Positions 44,872-54,692 of a DNA stretch of 64,000 bases are shown here, in pieces. Source of the stretch: Silvania hatchlandensis (GTDB taxonomy: Bacteria > Pseudomonadota > Gammaproteobacteria > Enterobacterales > Enterobacteriaceae); the NCBI RefSeq assembly GCF_025564065.1, contig NZ_JAMGZK010000039.1:1-64000 (forward strand), given 5' to 3'. Both the position numbers and the translations under genes were made by a program. Under the pieces are notes generated by a model. It made no database searches. It worked only from the letters and a program-made list of their open reading frames with translations, and was not told where the DNA came from. How positions within the stretch are numbered: position 1 is the stretch's first letter; each line of letters begins with the position of its first letter.

Positions 44872-46284
44872 ATGGCAGGAAATAAACCCTTCAACAAACA
44901 GACTGAACCCCGCGAGCGCGATCCGCAGTTAGCCGGGTTAAAAGTTCCGCCACACTCGATCGAAGCGGAGCAGTCGGTGTTGGGTGGTTTAATGCTGGAC
45001 AACGAACGCTGGGACGATGTTGCCGAGCGCGTGGTCACCGACGATTTTTACACCCGTCCGCACCGCCACATTTTTACCGAGATGGCCCGTCTGCAGGAGT
45101 CGGGCAGCCCCATCGACCTGATCACCCTGGCAGAATCGCTGGAGCGTCAGGGACAGCTGGAGACAGTCGGCGGCTTCGCCTATCTGGCTGAACTGTCGAA
45201 AAACACGCCAAGTGCGGCGAACATCAGTGCATATGCCGATATCGTACGTGAACGTGCGGTAGTGCGTGACATGATCTCTGTCGCCCACGAGATCGCCGAA
45301 GCCGGTTTCGACCCGCAGGGGCGCAACAGCGATGAGCTGCTCGATCTGGCCGAGTCCCGGGTGTTTAAAATCGCGGAAAGCCGCGCCAATAAAGACGAAG
45401 GGCCAAAAAACATTACTGAAGTGCTCGATGCCACTATCTCGCGCATCGAGCAGTTGTTCCAGCAGCCGCATGACGGTGTCACCGGCGTCAACACAGGCTA
45501 TGACGATCTGAACAAAAAGACCGCCGGTTTGCAGCCGTCGGATCTGATTATCGTTGCCGCGCGTCCATCCATGGGTAAAACCACCTTTGCGATGAACATC
45601 GTCGAAAACGCGGCGATGTTGCAGGATAAGCCGGTCCTTATCTTTAGTCTTGAGATGCCCTCCGAGCAAATCATGATGCGTACTCTGGCCTCGCTGTCGC
45701 GCGTCGATCAGACCCGCATTCGTACCGGTCAGCTCGACGATGAGGACTGGGCGCGGATCTCCGGCACCATGGGGATCCTGCTGGAAAAACGTAACATCTA
45801 TATCGATGACTCCTCCGGCCTGACGCCAACCGAAGTACGCTCCCGCGCCCGCCGTATCGCCCGCGAGCACGGCGGTATTGGCCTGATCATGATCGACTAC
45901 CTGCAACTGATGCGCGTCCCGTCGCTTTCCGACAACCGTACGCTGGAGATTGCCGAAATCTCCCGCTCGCTGAAGGCGCTGGCGAAAGAGCTGCAGGTGC
46001 CGGTTGTGGCGCTGTCGCAGCTTAACCGCTCCCTGGAGCAGCGCGCCGACAAGCGCCCGGTCAACTCAGACCTGCGTGAATCTGGCTCTATCGAGCAGGA
46101 TGCCGACTTAATCATGTTTATCTACCGTGATGAGGTCTATCACGAGAACAGCGACCTGAAAGGGATCGCGGAAATCATTATCGGTAAGCAGCGTAACGGC
46201 CCGATTGGCACGGTGCGGCTTACCTTTAACGGTCAATGGTCGCGCTTTGATAACTATGCGGGACCGCAGTACGACGACGAATAA
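44872..46284 (+). CDS. dnaB: Replicative DNA helicase DnaB
   Basis: Hexameric 5'-3' helicase at the replication fork. The start at 44872 (MAGNKPFNKQTEPRERD) gives 470 aa, one residue shorter than E. coli. N-terminal DnaB domain ~30-130 (IEAEQSVLGGLMLDNERWDD) interacts with DnaG; linker ~155-175; RecA-like motor with Walker A ARPSMGKTTFA (~229), Walker B IGLIMIDYLQLM and the arginine-finger region. No intein is present. It is followed after 9 nt by alr, suggesting co-transcription. Confidence 0.98.
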   Translation: MAGNKPFNKQTEPRERDPQLAGLKVPPHSIEAEQSVLGGLMLDNERWDDVAERVVTDDFYTRPHRHIFTEMARLQESGSPIDLITLAESLERQGQLETVGGFAYLAELSKNTPSAANISAYADIVRERAVVRDMISVAHEIAEAGFDPQGRNSDELLDLAESRVFKIAESRANKDEGPKNITEVLDATISRIEQLFQQPHDGVTGVNTGYDDLNKKTAGLQPSDLIIVAARPSMGKTTFAMNIVENAAMLQDKPVLIFSLEMPSEQIMMRTLASLSRVDQTRIRTGQLDDEDWARISGTMGILLEKRNIYIDDSSGLTPTEVRSRARRIAREHGGIGLIMIDYLQLMRVPSLSDNRTLEIAEISRSLKALAKELQVPVVALSQLNRSLEQRADKRPVNSDLRESGSIEQDADLIMFIYRDEVYHENSDLKGIAEIIIGKQRNGPIGTVRLTFNGQWSRFDNYAGPQYDDE

Positions 46285-46293
46285 GGAATTCAA

Positions 46294-47373
46294 ATGCAAG
46301 CGGCAACAGTAGTGATTAACCGCCGCGCTCTGCGTCACAACCTGCAACGCCTGCGTGAACTGGCACCTGCCAGCAAACTGGTTGCAGTCGTGAAAGCGAA
46401 CGCTTACGGACACGGTCTTCTTGAGACCGCGCGAACGCTCCCCGATGCTGACGCCTTTGGCGTCGCCCGTCTCGAAGAAGCCCTGCGCCTGCGCGAGGGG
46501 GGGATCACCCAGCCCATCCTGCTGCTCGAAGGCTTTTTTAACGCCGCCGATCTGCCGACGATTTCAGCGCAACAGCTGCATACCGCCGTGCATAACCAGG
46601 AGCAGCTGGACGCCCTGGAAAACGCGGTGCTCAGCGAACCGGTCACCGTGTGGATGAAGCTCGACACTGGTATGCACCGTCTCGGCGTGCGCCCGGAGCA
46701 GGCCGACGCGTTTTATCAGCGCCTCAGCCAGTGCAAAAACGTCCGCCAGCCGGTGAATATCGTCAGCCATTTTGCCCGCGCTGACGAGCCCGAATGCGGC
46801 GCGACCGAGCAGCAGCTCGACATCTTTAATACCTTCTGCGAAGGCAAGCCGGGGATGCGCTCTATTGCGGCGTCCGGCGGCATTCTGCTGTGGCCGCAGT
46901 CGCATTTCGACTGGGCGCGTCCGGGCATTATTCTGTACGGCGTCTCCCCACTGGAGGGCAAACCCTGGGGACCGGATTTTGGTTTTCAGCCGGTGATGTC
47001 GCTCACGTCCAGCCTGATCGCCGTGCGCGAGCATAAAGCCGGTGAGCCAGTGGGCTACGGCGGCACCTGGGTGAGCGAGCGCGATACCCGTCTCGGCGTG
47101 GTGGCGATGGGCTATGGTGACGGTTATCCCCGCGCCGCGCCGTCCGGTACACCGGTGCTGGTCAACGGCCGGGAAGTGACGATTGTTGGACGCGTAGCGA
47201 TGGACATGATTTGTGTCGATCTCGGGCCAGAAGCGCAGGAAAAAGCGGGCGATCCCGTCACCCTGTGGGGGGAAGGTTTACCCGTTGAGCGTATCGCTGA
47301 AATAACAAAAGTAAGTGCTTACGAACTTATCACGCGCCTGACGTCACGGGTGGCAATGCATTACCTAGACTGA
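46294..47373 (+). CDS. alr: Alanine racemase (biosynthetic)
   Basis: PLP enzyme that makes D-alanine for peptidoglycan. 359 aa. The PLP lysine is Lys34 in [10 protein letters not shown]; the second catalytic base Tyr is in [28 protein letters not shown] (~253). By position next to dnaB this is Alr rather than the catabolic DadX. The AAGGAATTCAA leader after dnaB provides the ribosome site. Confidence 0.97.
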   Translation: MQAATVVINRRALRHNLQRLRELAPASKLVAVVKANAYGHGLLETARTLPDADAFGVARLEEALRLREGGITQPILLLEGFFNAADLPTISAQQLHTAVHNQEQLDALENAVLSEPVTVWMKLDTGMHRLGVRPEQADAFYQRLSQCKNVRQPVNIVSHFARADEPECGATEQQLDIFNTFCEGKPGMRSIAASGGILLWPQSHFDWARPGIILYGVSPLEGKPWGPDFGFQPVMSLTSSLIAVREHKAGEPVGYGGTWVSERDTRLGVVAMGYGDGYPRAAPSGTPVLVNGREVTIVGRVAMDMICVDLGPEAQEKAGDPVTLWGEGLPVERIAEITKVSAYELITRLTSRVAMHYLD

Positions 47374-47380
47374 CCACCAT

Positions 47381-47402
47381 GCCCTCTCTGTTGAGAGAGG
47401 GC
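47381..47402 (+). terminator. Hairpin after alr
   Basis: Perfect 9-bp stem GCCCTCTCT / AGAGAGGGC with a GTTG loop, 8 nt after alr. No T-run, so it is a weak terminator or RNA-end hairpin; the core resembles the C-rich repeat family. Confidence 0.55.
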
Positions 47403-47503
47403 TGCCGTCCACACTCCACCTTCATTAACATCCCCCTCGATCTTCTCCCGCTTCCGGTTTATTGTTGAATTCCCTGCCTCATTATTATCCGGAGAACCAT
47501 CGC

Positions 47504-48697
47504 GTGTTCCAGAAAGTCGACGCCTATGCTGGCGACCCCATCCTCTCCTTGATGGAGCGTTTCAAAGACGATCCGCGAGGCGATAAAGTTAACCTCAGTA
47601 TTGGTCTGTACTACAACGAAGCGGGCATCATTCCGCAGCTGCAGGCGGTAGCGAAAGCCGAAGCGCGCCTCAATGCCACGCCGCACGGCGCGTCGCTCTA
47701 TCTGCCGATGGAAGGCCTGATTAGCTATCGTCACACCATTGCTCCGCTGCTGTTTGGCGCAGACCATCCGGTGCTGGTGGAAAAACGCGTGGCGACTATC
47801 CAGACTCTGGGCGGCTCTGGCGCGCTGAAAGTCGGTGCCGATTTTCTGCAGAAATATTTCCCGGAATCCGGGGTTTGGGTAAGCGACCCGACCTGGGAAA
47901 ACCACGTCGCCATCTTTGAAGGCGCAGGCTTCACCGTCAATACCTATCCGTGGTTTGACGATCAGAGCAAAGGCGTGCGCGTAGGTGCGCTGCTGGAAAC
48001 ACTGAGCACTCTGCCGGAACGCAGTATTGTGTTACTGCATCCGTGCTGTCATAACCCGACCGGCTCCGACCTGACCAACGACCAGTGGGACGCGGTTATC
48101 GAGGTGCTGAAAGCGCGTAACCTGATCCCATTCCTCGACATTGCCTATCAGGGCTTTGGCGCAGGGATGGAAGAGGACGCCTACGCCATTCGCGCCATTG
48201 CCAGCGCGGGCCTGCCGGCGCTGGTCAGCAACTCCTTCTCCAAAATTTTCTCGCTGTATGGTGAACGTGTCGGCGGCCTGTCCGTGGTCTGTGAAGATCA
48301 GGATGCTGCCGGTCGCGTGCTTGGGCAACTGAAAGCCACCGTGCGTCGCATCTACTCCAGCCCGCCAAACTTTGGTGCGCAGGTGGTGGCAGCCGTACTG
48401 GGTGACGACGAACTGAAAGCCGAGTGGCTGGCGGAAGTGGAAGCGATGCGCAAGCGCATTCTGGCGATGCGGCAGACGCTGGTCGATGTGCTGAAAGAGG
48501 CGGTGCCGGGGCATAACTTCGACTACCTGCTGCATCAGCGCGGCATGTTCAGCTATACCGGCTTCAGCGCCGAACAGGTTGACCGTCTGCGCGACGAGTT
48601 TGGCGTCTACCTGATTGCCAGCGGCCGCATGTGCGTTGCCGGCCTCAATACCGGCAACGTGCAGCGCGTGGCGCAGGCCTTTGCTGCTGTAATGTAA
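47504..48697 (+). CDS. tyrB: Aromatic-amino-acid transaminase TyrB
   Basis: PLP aminotransferase for the last step of tyrosine, phenylalanine and leucine synthesis. GTG at 47504 ([13 protein letters not shown]) with GGAG nine nt upstream gives 397 aa, the E. coli length; an ATG-free extension upstream to 47462 is less likely. PLP lysine lies in [19 protein letters not shown] (~247), and the active-site NPTGSDLT block is intact. No convincing TyrR box (TGTAAA-N6-TTTACA) was seen in the 130-nt upstream gap, unlike the regulated E. coli gene, but sites may be degenerate. Confidence 0.96.
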   Translation: MFQKVDAYAGDPILSLMERFKDDPRGDKVNLSIGLYYNEAGIIPQLQAVAKAEARLNATPHGASLYLPMEGLISYRHTIAPLLFGADHPVLVEKRVATIQTLGGSGALKVGADFLQKYFPESGVWVSDPTWENHVAIFEGAGFTVNTYPWFDDQSKGVRVGALLETLSTLPERSIVLLHPCCHNPTGSDLTNDQWDAVIEVLKARNLIPFLDIAYQGFGAGMEEDAYAIRAIASAGLPALVSNSFSKIFSLYGERVGGLSVVCEDQDAAGRVLGQLKATVRRIYSSPPNFGAQVVAAVLGDDELKAEWLAEVEAMRKRILAMRQTLVDVLKEAVPGHNFDYLLHQRGMFSYTGFSAEQVDRLRDEFGVYLIASGRMCVAGLNTGNVQRVAQAFAAVM

Positions 48698-48708
48698 GTA
48701 CTTACTCA

Positions 48709-48740
48709 CACCTCTCTTCGATCCTGAAGAGAGGTGAATT
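48709..48740 (+). terminator. tyrB terminator
   Basis: Perfect 11-bp stem CACCTCTCTTC / GAAGAGAGGTG, GATCCT loop, AATTT tail. Confidence 0.75.
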
Positions 48741-48891
48741 TGGGTGAAACCGCGCAATGTGATACCCCTCTTTTTATGACGGTTTATCGATAAAATTCCC
48801 TTTCCTTCCCCCTCTGACGGGGTTATGGTCGATGTGTTTTTGACCAATCGCTCAAAATAAAAAATAACAGACTGAATATTCAGGGGAAAAT

Positions 48892-49605
48892 ATGCGCAAG
48901 ATCACACTGGCGCTCAGCGCTGCCTGCTTATTGTTCTCGCTTAGTCACCCGGTCGTCGCTCAGGCCTCTTCACCCACGCCGCTGTACAGCGGTACAACCG
49001 CCGCAAAGCTGGCTGAACAGGCCCCCATCCACTGGGTTTCCGTGGCCCAGATTGAAAATAGCCTGATGGGCCGTCCGCCGATGGCTGTAGGCTTTGATAT
49101 TGACGACACGGTCTTATTTTCCAGTCCCGGCTTCTGGCGTGGGAAAAAAACCTTTTCGCCTGACAGCGAGGCGTACCTGAAAAACCCCGCTTTCTGGCAG
49201 CAAATGAATAACGGCTGGGATGAATTCAGTATCCCTAAAGAGTCCGCCCGCGCGCTGATTGCTGTTCACCTGAAGCGCGGGGACCAGATCTGGTTTATTA
49301 CCGGGCGCAGCCAGACCAAAACTGAAAGCGTCACCAAAACCCTGCAGGACGCTTTTATGATCCCGGCGGCGAACATGAACCCGGTGGTCTTTACCGGGGA
49401 GCAATCCCGACAGAACAGCAAAGTGGCTACGCTTGAGCAGAAACAGATCAAAATTTACTACGGCGATGCCGACAGCGATATCACCGCCGCCCGCGACGCG
49501 GGGGCCAGAGGCATACGCGTGCTGCGTGCCTCAAACTCCACTTACAAGCCGCTGCCACAGGCGGGTGCGTTTGGCGAAGAGGTGGTCGTCAACTCAGAAT
49601 ACTGA
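48892..49605 (+). CDS. aphA: Class B acid phosphatase AphA
   Basis: Periplasmic non-specific phosphatase and phosphotransferase, HAD superfamily, 237 aa. Signal peptide of ~25 residues ends VVAQA before [12 protein letters not shown] motif [17 protein letters not shown] (nucleophile and acid Asp), motif II FITGRS, motif III Lys region and motif [11 protein letters not shown] are intact. It scavenges phosphate from nucleotides and organic esters. Start at 48892 follows CAGGGGAAA. Monocistronic. Confidence 0.97.
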   Translation: MRKITLALSAACLLFSLSHPVVAQASSPTPLYSGTTAAKLAEQAPIHWVSVAQIENSLMGRPPMAVGFDIDDTVLFSSPGFWRGKKTFSPDSEAYLKNPAFWQQMNNGWDEFSIPKESARALIAVHLKRGDQIWFITGRSQTKTESVTKTLQDAFMIPAANMNPVVFTGEQSRQNSKVATLEQKQIKIYYGDADSDITAARDAGARGIRVLRASNSTYKPLPQAGAFGEEVVVNSEY

Positions 49606-49716
49606 CCGCATGATGCGGCGTCGTTTATTTTTTAATCGGATTTTCGTGCTTCGGGTTTTACCTTTCGTCGTATTGCTGCACACTTAGAAGGACTCATCCC
49701 GCTCAGAGGAATAATG

Positions 49717-50070
49717 ATGACAATTTCGGAGATACTTCAGTACTGCATGAATAAGCCAGGTGCCGAGCAGAGCGTGCACAGCGACTGGAAGGCAACGCAA
49801 ATCAAGGTCGCGGATGTGCTGTTTGCGATGGTGAAGGATGTGGAGGGGCGCCCGGCGGCATCGCTGAAGACCAGCCCGGAACTGGCCGATCTGCTGCGTC
49901 AGCAGCACACCGATGTGCATCCGAGCAAACACCTGAATAAAGCGCACTGGAGCACGGTTTATCTGGACGGTTCGCTGCCGGATTCGCAGATTTACTACCT
50001 GGTGGATGCTTCTTATCAGCAGGCGGTGGCGCTGCTGCCGGAGATGACCCGACAGCAGCTTTCGGTATGA
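49717..50070 (+). CDS. yjbR: MmcQ/YjbR family protein
   Basis: Small soluble protein of 117 aa with the double-wing CyaY-like fold of the MmcQ/YjbR family, possibly DNA-binding; function unknown. Conserved residues: ISEILQYCMNKPGAEQS, DWKATQIKVADVLFAMV, SKHLNKAHWSTVYLDGSLPD. The second of two adjacent ATGs is preferred for spacing from GAGGA. E. coli has yjbQ between aphA and yjbR; it is absent here. Its stop codon directly abuts that of convergent uvrA, with no intergenic base. Confidence 0.93.
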   Translation: MTISEILQYCMNKPGAEQSVHSDWKATQIKVADVLFAMVKDVEGRPAASLKTSPELADLLRQQHTDVHPSKHLNKAHWSTVYLDGSLPDSQIYYLVDASYQQAVALLPEMTRQQLSV

Positions 50071-52896
50071 TTAATTCAACAGCGGTTTGAGGAAGCGGGC
50101 TGTGTGCGATGCTTCGCACTCCGCCACGGTTTCCGGCGTACCGGAGACCAGAATCTCACCGCCGCCGCTACCGCCTTCCGGGCCAAGATCGACAATCCAG
50201 TCCGCGGTTTTAATCACGTCCAGGTTATGCTCAATCACCACGATGGTGTTGCCCTGATCGCGCAGCTGATGCAGAACGTCGAGTAGCTGCTGGATGTCGG
50301 CAAAGTGCAGACCGGTGGTCGGCTCATCCAGGATATACAGCGTCTGCCCGGTGCCGCGCTTCGACAGCTCACGCGCCAGCTTCACGCGCTGGGCTTCGCC
50401 GCCGGAGAGCGTGGTGGCAGACTGACCCAGACGAATATAGGTCAGGCCGACGTCCATCAGCGTCTGCAGCTTACGCGCCAGAGCCGGAACCGCATCAAAG
50501 AACTCGCGTGCTTCTTCAATGGTCATATCCAGCACTTCGTGGATGGTCTTGCCTTTGTACTTAATCTCCAGAGTTTCACGGTTATAGCGCTTGCCCTTGC
50601 ACTGGTCGCACGGCACGTAAATATCCGGCAGGAAGTGCATTTCAACCTTGATTACCCCGTCGCCCTGGCAGGCTTCGCAGCGTCCACCGCGCACGTTAAA
50701 GCTGAAACGTCCCGGCGTGTATCCGCGTGAACGGGATTCCGGCACCCCGGCAAACAGTTCACGTACTGGCGTAAACACGCCGGTATAGGTCGCCGGGTTA
50801 GAACGCGGGGTACGACCGATTGGGCTCTGATCGATATCAATGACTTTGTCGAAGTGCTCCAGCCCGTGGATCTCACGATACGGCGCCGGTTCCGCCAGCG
50901 TCGCACCGTTCAGCTGGGTTTGCGCAATCGGGAACAGGGTGTCATTAATCAGCGTTGATTTACCGGAACCCGACACCCCGGTAATACAGGTAAACAGACC
51001 TACCGGCAGGGTCAGGGTCACGTCTTTCAGGTTATTACCCCGGGCGCCGGTCAGCTTCAGCACTTTTTCCGGATCGGCGGCGACGCGTTGTTGCGGTACG
51101 GCAATCTGACGCTTGCCGCTCATGAACTGGCCGGTCAGCGATTCAGGCACTGCCATAATGTCATCGAGCGTGCCCTCGGCCACCACCTGCCCGCCGTGTA
51201 CGCCTGCGCCTGGACCGATATCGATAACATGGTCTGCCGCGCGAATCGCATCCTCGTCGTGTTCGACCACAATCACCGTGTTGCCGAGGTTACGCAGGTG
51301 GATCAGGGTCCCGAGCAGGCGTTCGTTGTCGCGCTGGTGCAGGCCGATAGACGGCTCATCCAGTACGTACATTACTCCCACCAGCCCGGCACCAATCTGG
51401 CTCGCCAGACGGATACGCTGCGCTTCGCCACCGGACAAGGTTTCTGCCGAGCGAGAAAGAGACAGATAGTTCAGACCAACGTTGACCAGGAACTTCAGGC
51501 GATCGCCAATCTCTTTCAGTATCTTCTCCGCAATTTGCGCCCGCTGGCCCGCAAGCTTCAGGTTGGTGAAAAAGTCCATCGCATGGCCGATGCTCATGTC
51601 TGAGATGGTTGGCAGCGGCGTATTTTCAACGTACACGTGACGCGCTTCGCGACGCAGACGGGTGCCGTCGCAGGTGGCGCAGGAGCGGTTACTGATAAAC
51701 TTCGCCAGCTCCTCGCGCACTGCGCTCGATTCTGTCTCTTTGTAGCGGCGCTCCATGTTGTGCAGCACGCCTTCGAACGGATGACGGCGCACTGACGTAT
51801 CGCCGCGATCGTTCATGTACTTGAACTCGATGTTCTCTTTGCCGGAACCGTACAGCACCACTTTATGCACGGTCGGGCTCAGGCTGCCCCACGGGGCTTC
51901 GACGTCGAACTTGTAGTATTCGGCCAGCGACTTCAGCATCTGGAAGTAGTAGAAGTTGCGCTTATCCCAGCCGCGAATCGCACCACCTGCCAGCGACAGT
52001 TCCGGGTTTTGGATCACGCGGTCCGGATCGAAATATTGCTGCACGCCCAGCCCGTCGCAGGTTGGACATGCGCCCGCCGGGTTGTTGAATGAGAACAGGC
52101 GCGGTTCCAGCTCACGCATGCTGTAGCCGCAAATCGGACAGGCGAAGTTAGCAGAAAACAGCAGTTCGTCCGCCTTTGGATCGTCCATATCGGCCACCAC
52201 CGCGGTACCGCCGGAGAGATCCAGCGCGGTTTCGAACGACTCGGCCAGGCGCTGGGTCATGTCCTCACGCACTTTAAAGCGGTCGATAACCACTTCGATG
52301 GTGTGTTTCTTTTGCAGCTCCAGCTTTGGCGGATCCGACAGATCGCACACTTCGCCGTCGATACGGGCGCGGATATAACCCTGGCTCGCCAGATTCTCCA
52401 GCGTTTTGGCGTGCTCGCCTTTACGCTCTTTAATGATTGGCGCCAGCAGCATCAGGCGTTTGCCTTCAGGCTGCGACAGCACGTTGTCCACCATCTGGCT
52501 GACGGTTTGTGCCGCCAGCGGAACGTCGTGATCCGGGCAGCGTGGCTCACCCACGCGGGCATACAGCAGGCGCAGGTAGTCATGAATTTCAGTAATGGTC
52601 CCCACGGTGGAGCGCGGGTTATGGGACGTTGACTTCTGCTCAATGGAGATGGCAGGCGACAGACCTTCTATATGGTCGACGTCTGGCTTTTCCATCAGCG
52701 ACAGGAACTGGCGCGCATAGGCAGAAAGCGATTCAACGTAGCGACGTTGCCCCTCGGCATACAGCGTGTCGAAAGCCAGTGACGATTTGCCTGAACCCGA
52801 CAGCCCGGTGACGACGATCAGCTTATCGCGCGGGATGATAACGTTGATATTCTTGAGATTGTGGGTGCGGGCGCCCCGAACTTCTATCTTATCCAT
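50071..52896 (-). CDS. uvrA: Excinuclease ABC subunit A
   Basis: Damage-recognition ATPase of nucleotide excision repair, 941 aa. Two ABC units: Walker [12 protein letters not shown] (~31) and [10 protein letters not shown] (~640); signatures [14 protein letters not shown] and [14 protein letters not shown]; two Walker B segments ([22 protein letters not shown]). Zinc fingers are CPICGYSM...CPTCDGLG and CEACQGDG...[11 protein letters not shown]-induced by a LexA box 88 bp upstream, shared with divergent ssb. One residue longer than E. coli at the C-terminus (FLKPLLN). Confidence 0.98.
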   Translation of the reverse strand: MDKIEVRGARTHNLKNINVIIPRDKLIVVTGLSGSGKSSLAFDTLYAEGQRRYVESLSAYARQFLSLMEKPDVDHIEGLSPAISIEQKSTSHNPRSTVGTITEIHDYLRLLYARVGEPRCPDHDVPLAAQTVSQMVDNVLSQPEGKRLMLLAPIIKERKGEHAKTLENLASQGYIRARIDGEVCDLSDPPKLELQKKHTIEVVIDRFKVREDMTQRLAESFETALDLSGGTAVVADMDDPKADELLFSANFACPICGYSMRELEPRLFSFNNPAGACPTCDGLGVQQYFDPDRVIQNPELSLAGGAIRGWDKRNFYYFQMLKSLAEYYKFDVEAPWGSLSPTVHKVVLYGSGKENIEFKYMNDRGDTSVRRHPFEGVLHNMERRYKETESSAVREELAKFISNRSCATCDGTRLRREARHVYVENTPLPTISDMSIGHAMDFFTNLKLAGQRAQIAEKILKEIGDRLKFLVNVGLNYLSLSRSAETLSGGEAQRIRLASQIGAGLVGVMYVLDEPSIGLHQRDNERLLGTLIHLRNLGNTVIVVEHDEDAIRAADHVIDIGPGAGVHGGQVVAEGTLDDIMAVPESLTGQFMSGKRQIAVPQQRVAADPEKVLKLTGARGNNLKDVTLTLPVGLFTCITGVSGSGKSTLINDTLFPIAQTQLNGATLAEPAPYREIHGLEHFDKVIDIDQSPIGRTPRSNPATYTGVFTPVRELFAGVPESRSRGYTPGRFSFNVRGGRCEACQGDGVIKVEMHFLPDIYVPCDQCKGKRYNRETLEIKYKGKTIHEVLDMTIEEAREFFDAVPALARKLQTLMDVGLTYIRLGQSATTLSGGEAQRVKLARELSKRGTGQTLYILDEPTTGLHFADIQQLLDVLHQLRDQGNTIVVIEHNLDVIKTADWIVDLGPEGGSGGGEILVSGTPETVAECEASHTARFLKPLLN

Positions 52897-52983
52897 TCAC
52901 CTTTCCCGGTAGGTAGATACACGGAATGCCTGGTTTGCTTGAAGGACAACCGGCAGAAACGATTAATTATGACACAATTTGAC

Positions 52984-52999
52984 CTGTTTGAATATACAG
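52984..52999. promoter_or_regulatory. LexA box between uvrA and ssb
   Basis: CTGTTTGAATATACAG fits CTGT-N8-ACAG exactly. In E. coli the shared site controls uvrA and one of the ssb promoters. Confidence 0.92.
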
Positions 53000-53145
53000 T
53001 ATTGGAATGCAAATTCTGATTACCTGTGCAACAATGTAACGTTCGTGAGAACTCTGGAAGATGCTTCGAAACTATCGGAGTACCACGTGGAAATGGTACA
53101 CTCGCGCGTTTACACTATTAAGAAATGTTTTCAGGAGACACGATC

Positions 53146-53673
53146 ATGGCCAGCAGAGGCGTAAACAAGGTGATTCTCGTCGGTAATCTGGGCCAGGACC
53201 CGGAAGTACGCTACATGCCGAGTGGTGGCGCAGTTGCCAACATTACGCTGGCTACTTCCGAATCCTGGCGTGATAAAGCGACCGGTGAGATGAAAGAGCA
53301 GACTGAATGGCACCGCGTTGTGCTGTTTGGCAAACTGGCAGAAGTGGCCGGTGAATATCTGCGTAAAGGTTCTCAGGTCTATATCGAAGGCCAGCTGCGT
53401 ACCCGCAAATGGACCGATCAGTCCGGCGCCGAAAAATACACCACTGAAGTGGTGGTCAACGTCGGCGGCACCATGCAGATGCTGGGTGGCCGTCAGGGCG
53501 GTGGTGCACCGGCAGGCGGTGGTCAGCAGCAGCAGGGTAGCTGGGGTCAGCCTCAGCAGCCACAGGGCGGCAACCAGTTCAGCGGCGGCGCGCAGTCTCG
53601 TCCGCAGCAGCAGTCCGCTCCAGCGCAGTCTAACGAACCGCCAATGGATTTCGACGACGACATCCCGTTCTGA
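53146..53673 (+). CDS. ssb: Single-stranded DNA-binding protein
   Basis: Homotetrameric ssDNA-binding protein for replication, repair and recombination. The start at 53146 ([20 protein letters not shown]) follows CAGGAGACACG and gives 175 aa. OB fold covers residues 1-115 with Trp residues in ESWRDK and [14 protein letters not shown]; then a Gly/Gln-rich linker ([19 protein letters not shown]) and the acidic tip MDFDDDIPF that recruits partner proteins. Divergent from uvrA. Closed by a strong terminator. Confidence 0.98.
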   Translation: MASRGVNKVILVGNLGQDPEVRYMPSGGAVANITLATSESWRDKATGEMKEQTEWHRVVLFGKLAEVAGEYLRKGSQVYIEGQLRTRKWTDQSGAEKYTTEVVVNVGGTMQMLGGRQGGGAPAGGGQQQQGSWGQPQQPQGGNQFSGGAQSRPQQQSAPAQSNEPPMDFDDDIPF

Positions 53674-53703
53674 TAACAACAGAACCTGCGTTGCGCAATA
53701 AAA

Positions 53704-53734
53704 CAAAAAACCCAGACATCGGTCTGGGTTTTTT
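53704..53734 (+). terminator. ssb terminator
   Basis: Stem ACCCAGAC / GTCTGGGT with an ATCG loop, A-run before and six T after. Also suitable for convergent yjcB. Confidence 0.93.
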
Positions 53735-53750
53735 GTTTCTGCCGTCGGGA

Positions 53751-54032
53751 TCAGGTGTACATCATTGGCCAGTCTGGCGGCGTATGACTCATCACCTCAA
53801 CCATCACTTCTTTCACGTTATGCAGGATAGTCGCTACGTCCAGCAGAGTGATCCCCAGTAACCCGGTTGCGAACCAGCAGGCCGCAGCCAGGCCCAGGCA
53901 GGTACTGACCACGGCCAGCGCGGCGTAATCCGCTTTACGAAATTGAATATTCAGCGTGCTGGCCAGAAACATCAGCATTGCACTCAAAAATTCCCAGCGC
54001 GCAAACAGAACGCCGGTGGTAATGGTTGCCAT
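53751..54032 (-). CDS. yjcB: Membrane protein YjcB
   Basis: Inner-membrane protein of 93 aa, function unknown, homologous to E. coli YjcB. The start at 54032 (MATITTGVLFARWEFLSAMLMF) gives the E. coli length. Hydrophobic segments about residues 4-24 and 36-60; the C-terminus MSHTPPDWPMMYT is conserved. A strong CRP site lies about 125 nt upstream of its start, which could regulate it. Confidence 0.9.
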   Translation of the reverse strand: MATITTGVLFARWEFLSAMLMFLASTLNIQFRKADYAALAVVSTCLGLAAACWFATGLLGITLLDVATILHNVKEVMVEVMSHTPPDWPMMYT

Positions 54033-54156
54033 AAAACCGATCCTCAAAGATATCCGCCGCCGGGTATAGCGCGACGTTGCGCACAGGCTGTGGCAAACTG
54101 GCTATTGGCAGGCTCAAATTCACAATAATGAAACATTGTTTCTTGTTGCACAAGAT

Positions 54157-54174
54157 ATGTGAACTATATCACAT
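54157..54174. promoter_or_regulatory. Near-perfect CRP site between yjcB and pdeC
   Basis: ATGTGAACTATATCACAT is a symmetrical match to the CRP consensus core TGTGA-N6-TCACA. The surrounding 660-bp interval 54033-54692 is AT-rich and contains this site, an arginine-rich mini-ORF (54295) and no longer gene that I believe. Confidence 0.8.
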
Positions 54175-54294
54175 TTGTTCTTTTATTCACCAGTAGGAGA
54201 GGCGGTAAAAACGTCCTTTTTTTGACCAGCTAAAGAGCAGGGGTATTGCAGGCAGCATTTCTTCAGCGCCAGGTGCCGTCAGGAGGGATGCCGA

Positions 54295-54345
54295 ATGGGC
54301 AGGAGAGTGCGAACAAGGAGGAGGGATCACCGTGGCAGCAGTTGA
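54295..54345 (+). CDS. Possible arginine-rich leader peptide
   Basis: ATG at 54295 lies 8 nt after a full AGGAGG ribosome site and opens a 16-codon frame, MGRRVRTRRRDHRGSS. Seven of 16 residues are Arg, and six of those codons are the rare AGG/AGA/CGA, with three AGG in a row. A second ribosome-like GGAGGAGGG inside it precedes GTG at 54332 (MAAVDYL then stop). The frame lies 347 nt upstream of pdeC on the same strand, in a GC-rich island within AT-rich DNA. This could be a regulatory leader; it could also be chance, since short ORFs are common. Confidence 0.35.
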   Translation: MGRRVRTRRRDHRGSS

Positions 54346-54692
54346 TTATTTATAAATCATGTCACTCAAATACAGGTTTTATTAGCCCAAATTTTGATGA
54401 TGATGTTGTATTTTTTTCACCCTACCGTTAGTTTGACTTAATCAACGATCCTCTGCCGGGTTATCTTGAAACCATCCGTTCAGAATGGATAATTATTTTA
54501 CTTAATAAAAACGGAACGAATACTTTCAGTTTGGCTTACGGACAAATATTATCGCCATAACCAAATATTAGGTTATTGAGGGTAAAAGTCTGTTGCTAAC
54601 TTCGCATGATTCATGCAACGTAATCACCTGTTTACCAAAGCATCCGGCCTTCATCACTACAGGCACATAAAAAGCAGGGATATAGGGCGGAA

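Noticed and set aside
47374-47503. TyrR box before tyrB
   Set aside because: No segment matched TGTAAA-N6-TTTACA well enough to report.
54246-54431. 61-codon frame upstream of pdeC
   Set aside because: It needs a TTG start without a ribosome site; its internal ATG at 54288 lies only one base after AGGAGGG. The 16-codon frame at 54295 has better signals.
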